DNA from: Tetrapyrgos nigripes
Taxonomy: Eukaryota; Basidiomycota; Agaricomycetes; Agaricales; Campanellaceae
DNA length: 64,000 nucleotides
Direction: 5' to 3'
NCBI GenBank assembly: GCA_013368315.1
Contig: JAACJM010000072.1
Span: 1-64,000 of the forward strand
Shown one piece after another: positions 59,891-64,000 of this stretch (its first letter is position 1; each line of letters starts with the position of its first letter). The position numbers were made by a program, and so were the translations under genes. Under the pieces are notes generated by a model. The model was not told the origin of the DNA. It saw only the letters and a program-made list of their open reading frames with translations, and did not search any database.

Positions 59891-62800
59891 GACACAGTAG
59901 TCTGCCCTTTTCCTGTCCAGCCTGAGCTGTCTATTTATATTTAGTAAAATTTATTTAACCTGGTTGAATGAATTCATTGTATTACATCCTGTAAATTTTC
60001 AGTAAGCCCTTCTGTATTACTTAATTGAAATGCACTGCAAATCCATCCAACAAGTCTCTTGTAAGTCCATTGGATATACATGATGACTTACAAAATAGTC
60101 ACTTTTCAGTAAAGTCATTGTAATGTCTTGTGACTTACAAGTGTCTTACTGTGACCAGTCTGTCACACTGTATATTCTCCATTTAGCATGCAGGTTTTTT
60201 CCAGAGACTTACGAGATAGACTTTTAAAACCTGCATCTTGTAATTCCCTTGTAAAATCACAAGTCTTTCTAGGGTATTACTGTGACACAGATGTCCCTCC
60301 ATAAATTCACTGTAAATATGAGCAGTCTTACCCAAGACTTTCAAGTTCTACCTTCTGGTAAGTCCTCTGTAAATTTTCCTTGGTTTACAAATTGTCTTAC
60401 TGTGACATTATCTCACACTGAAATACCCTGGTATTTCAGTTCTGTTTTACAAGAAGACATACTGTCACAAAAAAAGTCACCTTGTAATTCCACTGTATGC
60501 TCTTCAATGCTATACTGTGACAAAGCCTCACACTGAAAGTCCATGGTATGTCCTTGCAGCTTACAATGGTCTTTCAGAATAGTCCTCATTTTTTGTCTAT
60601 TTTGTAATACACTTGTTAGTCAAGCCAACTTACATATTGATTGGTTCCCCATAATACTCTTGTAATACTCCAGTAAGGCTGTGGATTTACTAGTGTTTGT
60701 AGCAAATGTTTCTTGTAATTCCTTCATAATACAGCTAGTCTTACAAGTGTATTACTGTGACTTGATTGTCACTTTGTAAATTTCCTGCAGATTTTGCTTC
60801 CTTGTAAGTCCTTTGTAAATCTCTCTTGCCTTACTGTTTGTCATACTGTGATTATCAGTCACACTGAAATACTCCAGTATTTCCTATGTGTCTTACTACA
60901 TGACATATTGTGACAAAAAGTCACTCTGAAATTTCTGTGCAATTCCACAGTATATCCACCAAGGGTATACAGTGACAGCAAGTCACACTGAAAGTCCATG
61001 GTATTTCTTTGTGACTTACAATGGTCATACAAGGTTGTTCTAATTTTTTCTGTCTCTTGTAATACTAATGTATGACAAGGAGTCTTACATATTGATTGGC
61101 TTGGTGTAATACTCTTGTAAAACCTCAGTAAAGCAGAGGATTTACAAGTGTTTGCACCCAGTGTGAAGGTGTAGTGAAGGTGTCACAAAGGTGTCATAAA
61201 GATGTCATAAAGGTTTTGTGAAGGTGTCATGAAGGTATCGGGAAGTAATTGGGAAGGTATCATGAAGGTATCGTGAAGGTGTCATGAAGATGTCGGTAGC
61301 AAAAAGGTACCTTCACAGCACCTTCACGATACCTTCACGACATCTTCGCAACACCTTCACCACGACACCCCTTCACCACACCTTCAGGACACCTTCAGAA
61401 CACCTTCACGAAACCTTTGCAACACCTTCACGACACCTTCATGACATCTTCATGGCACCTTCCTGACCCCTTCACAACACCTTTGCAACACCTTTGTGAC
61501 ACCTTCACAATACCTTCTTTGCAACACCTTCATGACACCTTTGCAACCCCTTCACGACACCTTCACGCTACCTTCATGACACCTTCACAAAACCATTGCA
61601 ACACCTTCATGACACCTTCATGACACCTTCATGCCACTTTCACAATACCTTCGTGACATCTTCATAACACCTTCATGATACCTTCATGACACCTTCCCAA
61701 TACCTTCATGACACCTTCACAAAACCTTTGCAACACCTTCATGACACCTTCATGATATCTTTATGACACCTTCACGACCCCTTCACAGCATCTTCATGAC
61801 ACTCCTTCACCACACCTTCATGACATCTTCATGACACCTTCACAATACCTTCAGACACCTTCCCAACACCTTCACAACACCTTCCCCATACCTTCACAAC
61901 ACCTTCCCCATACCTTCAGGATACCTTCATGACACCTGCCTGATACCTTCATGACACCTTCATGACATCTTCATGACACCTTCCTGATACCTTCCTGACA
62001 TCTTCTCAATACCTTCATGATACCTTCGCGACATCTTCACGACACCTTCATGATACCTTCAGCGACATCTTTATGACACCTTTGCGATACCTTCACGACA
62101 CCTTTGTGACACCTTTGCAACCCCTTCATGACACCTTCACAATACCTTTGCAACACCTTCCCGATACCTTTGCAACACCTTCATGATACCTTCATGACAC
62201 CTTCCCAATACCTTCATGCTACCTTCACCAAACCTTTGCAACACCCTCACGACACCTTCACGACATCTTCATGACACCTTTGCAACACCTTCCCGATACT
62301 TTCACAACACCTTCACGCTACCTCCATGACATTTTCGCAACCCTTCACCACACCTTCACGACATCTTCACAACACCTTTCCAATACCTTTCTGACACCTT
62401 CACGACCCCTTCACCACACCTTCATGACATCTTCATGACACCTTCATGATAACTTCACGACACCTTCCTGATACCTTTGCAACATCTTCACAATACCTTC
62501 GTGACACCTTCCCAATACCTTCATGATACCTTCACCAAACCTTTGCAACACCCTCACGGCACCTTCGGCAACATCTTCATGACACCTTTGCAACACCTTT
62601 GCGACACCTTTGCGACACCTTCACGACACCTTCATGACATCTTCATGACATCTTCATGACACCTTTGCAACACTTTCACGATACCTTCATGACACTTTTG
62701 TGACACCTTCATGACAATGATATTCTTCACAAGCTCACAGCACTGTCACAGCACCTCCCCACATTTTGTATACCTTTTGTACACCTTCACTATCTTCAAA

Positions 62801-63799
62801 AATTTGACTTGTGATTCCATAAATCTACAGTAAGACTTGCACTCTTACACTATCATTTTATGAACTCCCGTCTCTATATATATCTTATGTAAGTCTATAT
62901 GATTTACCCAAGATTTATGGAATACCTGCTATTCAATAAATTTAAAATAATTCCCCTTGACTTACAGGGGTCATACTTTAACTCTTTCAGCATATCCAGG
63001 ATACTATATGTATTCCATCTTGGTGTAAGACTTTTCTGTGAACTTATGACATTCTATGGAAATATTTTGGATTCCATAAAGCTTCCATAATACACCTGAT
63101 TTTATTGATCCATTTCTGTTACCATTTTGTCACTCAGTAAATCTATGATAAATACAATGACAATTTCTTGTGATTTACTATAGCTTTTAATCTCATAAAT
63201 CTTCTGTAAAACTGGCCAGTCTTACTATATGACATACTGTGACCATGTGTATATCTTAATGGTATTATGCTATGTCTTACTGTGACAGAATGTCACATTG
63301 AAAAATCCTAGTAATACAACTTGATTTACAGAATCCTTATGGAACTGTTGTGAAATTTTTGCTTTTCTGTAATACTTCTGTAATACTTCTGTAATACTTC
63401 TGTAATACTTCTGTAATACACAGAGATATACAATTGATTGGCACTAAGTAAGTCTTTAGTAATGTCATAGTATGACAGTGTATTTACAGTATTTCATTTG
63501 TGTAAGTCTTCTATAAATCCAGGCTGTATTACTCTATGACATACTGTGACTCTGTGTCACAACAAAATGTTTCTGTATTTCTCAATGGTATTGTAGTATG
63601 TATTACTGTGACAGAATCTCACATAGAAAGACCCCAGTAATACACCCTGACTTACAGAAACCTTATGGAATTGCTGTGGAATTTTGGCTTTAACATAATA
63701 CTTCCATAATACATGGGGATTTACAAACTGATTGGCACTGAGTAAGTCTTCAGTAATATCACAGTATGACAATGTATTTACGGGTATTTGCACCCAGTG
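59891..63799 (-). repeat. Right outer arm
   Basis: Inverted partner of 52942-50960, longer by the expanded 11-bp array and by a roughly 450-bp unit duplicated at 60606-61163. That extra unit ends in its own copy of the terminus, GCACCCAGTG, at 61154-61163. Confidence 0.8.
61163..62720. repeat. 11-bp minisatellite, right copy (CACCTTCATGA), 1.56 kb
   Basis: About 140 imperfect units of CACCTTCATGA with AACACCTTTGC and GATACCTTCAC variants. Open frames inside it are artefacts. Confidence 0.95.
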
Positions 63800-63802
63800 C
63801 CA
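63800..63802. other. Right target-site duplication, CCA
   Basis: CCA immediately after GCACCCAGTG; pairs with 50957-50959. Confidence 0.85.
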
Positions 63803-64000
63803 AAGTAAATATAATTCTTCTGCTTGGGGTCCCTCTCATTCCCTTGATATAAGTAAAAAGTGTCCACCAATAAGATTATGCCTTTTTCGCTAGCGTAGTC
63901 CACTGCCTTTAATGCTGGTGCACTGCATATAGCGGCTTTGACCATTTCGAAAGCTTTCTCTTGTTCTGGTCCCTGGTAAGTTTGTATAACGGTACTGCTA
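63803..64000 (-). pseudogene. Ty3/Gypsy pol, RT/RNase H junction (upstream part)
   Basis: The minus strand encodes YQGPEQEKAFEMVKAAICSA, PALKAVDYASEKGIILLVDT and FYLYQGNERDPKQKNYIYFG, the usual end of reverse transcriptase and start of RNase H (APALK..D......LLVDT). It continues across the CACTA-like insertion into SIPLNPREKQFSQPK at 50950. The rest of pol lies outside the window. Confidence 0.85.

Larger units (their letters stand above)
50960..63799. mobile_element. 12.84-kb CACTA-like non-autonomous inverted-repeat element
   Basis: The ends are perfect inverted repeats starting CACTGGGTGCAAATACCCGT, with a 3-bp duplication (CCA) of the target. CACTR termini with 2-3-bp duplications are typical of the CACTA/CMC superfamily, which includes the Plavaka elements common in Agaricomycetes. 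The outermost roughly 0.9 kb of the two arms is nearly identical (for example 50960-51950 against 63799-62760), and homology continues inward in nested blocks to a centre at about 55.5-55.8 kb. I see no transposase; the long open frames inside are minisatellite artefacts. The motif GTGAC-N(5-8)-GTCACAGTA recurs through the arms and could be a subterminal transposase-binding site. It sits inside Gypsy RNase H and is younger than that copy. Confidence 0.85.

Noticed and set aside
61284..62659. His/Thr/Phe-rich open frames in the right arm
   Set aside because: Product of the 11-bp CACCTTCATGA minisatellite.
50966..63793. Mirror pairs of short frames in the two arms (for example MQIPVNT... at both ends)
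   Set aside because: Their identity reflects the inverted repeat itself; they are short, AT-rich and lack any coding signature.
1..64000. tRNA and rRNA genes
   Set aside because: No cloverleaf with A and B boxes and no rRNA core sequence was noticed by eye; a covariance-model scan would be needed to exclude them.

Overview
The window looks like transposon-dominated accessory DNA from an agaricomycete-type basidiomycete. The reasons are dense GT-AG introns of about 45-70 nt, a KDZ-family transposase with further fragments, a decayed Ty3/Gypsy pol, a very large CACTA-like inverted-repeat element, and lineage-specific SPT5-like (NGN/KOW) genes. I recognised no conserved housekeeping gene.

Layout. 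(1) 1-14.6 kb, composite element 1, left end outside the window: KDZ N-terminal fragment (-), a broken 'KHTQ' orphan (+), a broken SPT5-like gene (- , about 2.1-6.2 kb), a 93-bp-arm hairpin, tandem repeats, a 184-aa CxxC orphan (-) and an intact 1189-aa orphan (+, 9168-12987), followed by DNA full of the palindrome GGTAGCTACC. (2) 14.6-17.9 kb: spacer with a decayed orphan. (3) 17.9-37.0 kb, composite element 2: a 110-bp inverted terminal block at both ends, GGGAATTCCC-rich subterminal DNA, KDZ transposase (-, with an in-frame stop), two broken CxxC orphans (+), an intact 1249-aa SPT5-like gene (-), a second hairpin and an intact 1294-aa paralog of the 9-13 kb orphan (+). (4) 37-42.6 kb: fragments, including an inverted copy of the first 2 kb of the window. 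(5) 42.6-49.2 kb: mostly unassigned, two intron-rich orphan genes. (6) 49.2-64 kb: a dead Ty3/Gypsy pol (-) cut in its RNase H region by a 12.84-kb non-autonomous element (50960-63799) with CACTG termini, a 3-bp CCA target duplication and long nested inverted arms loaded with 9-bp and 11-bp minisatellites.

How the parts may fit. Elements 1 and 2 share a gene kit: KDZ transposase, CxxC orphan, SPT5-like factor, then an upstream hairpin about 225-235 bp before the SPT5-like start, then the divergently transcribed large acidic orphan. A roughly 20-bp motif (CCGAAAAGACGTTAAACTAC and variants) recurs 17 times, always between these genes. My main proposal is a family of about 19-kb KDZ-associated composite transposons that carry a transcription-elongation-factor homolog and its divergent partner. 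Splice models for the three intact genes were derived by hand; each closes in frame across all exons, which is the best support for them. Identity of the orphans, copy number and mobility cannot be decided from this window alone.
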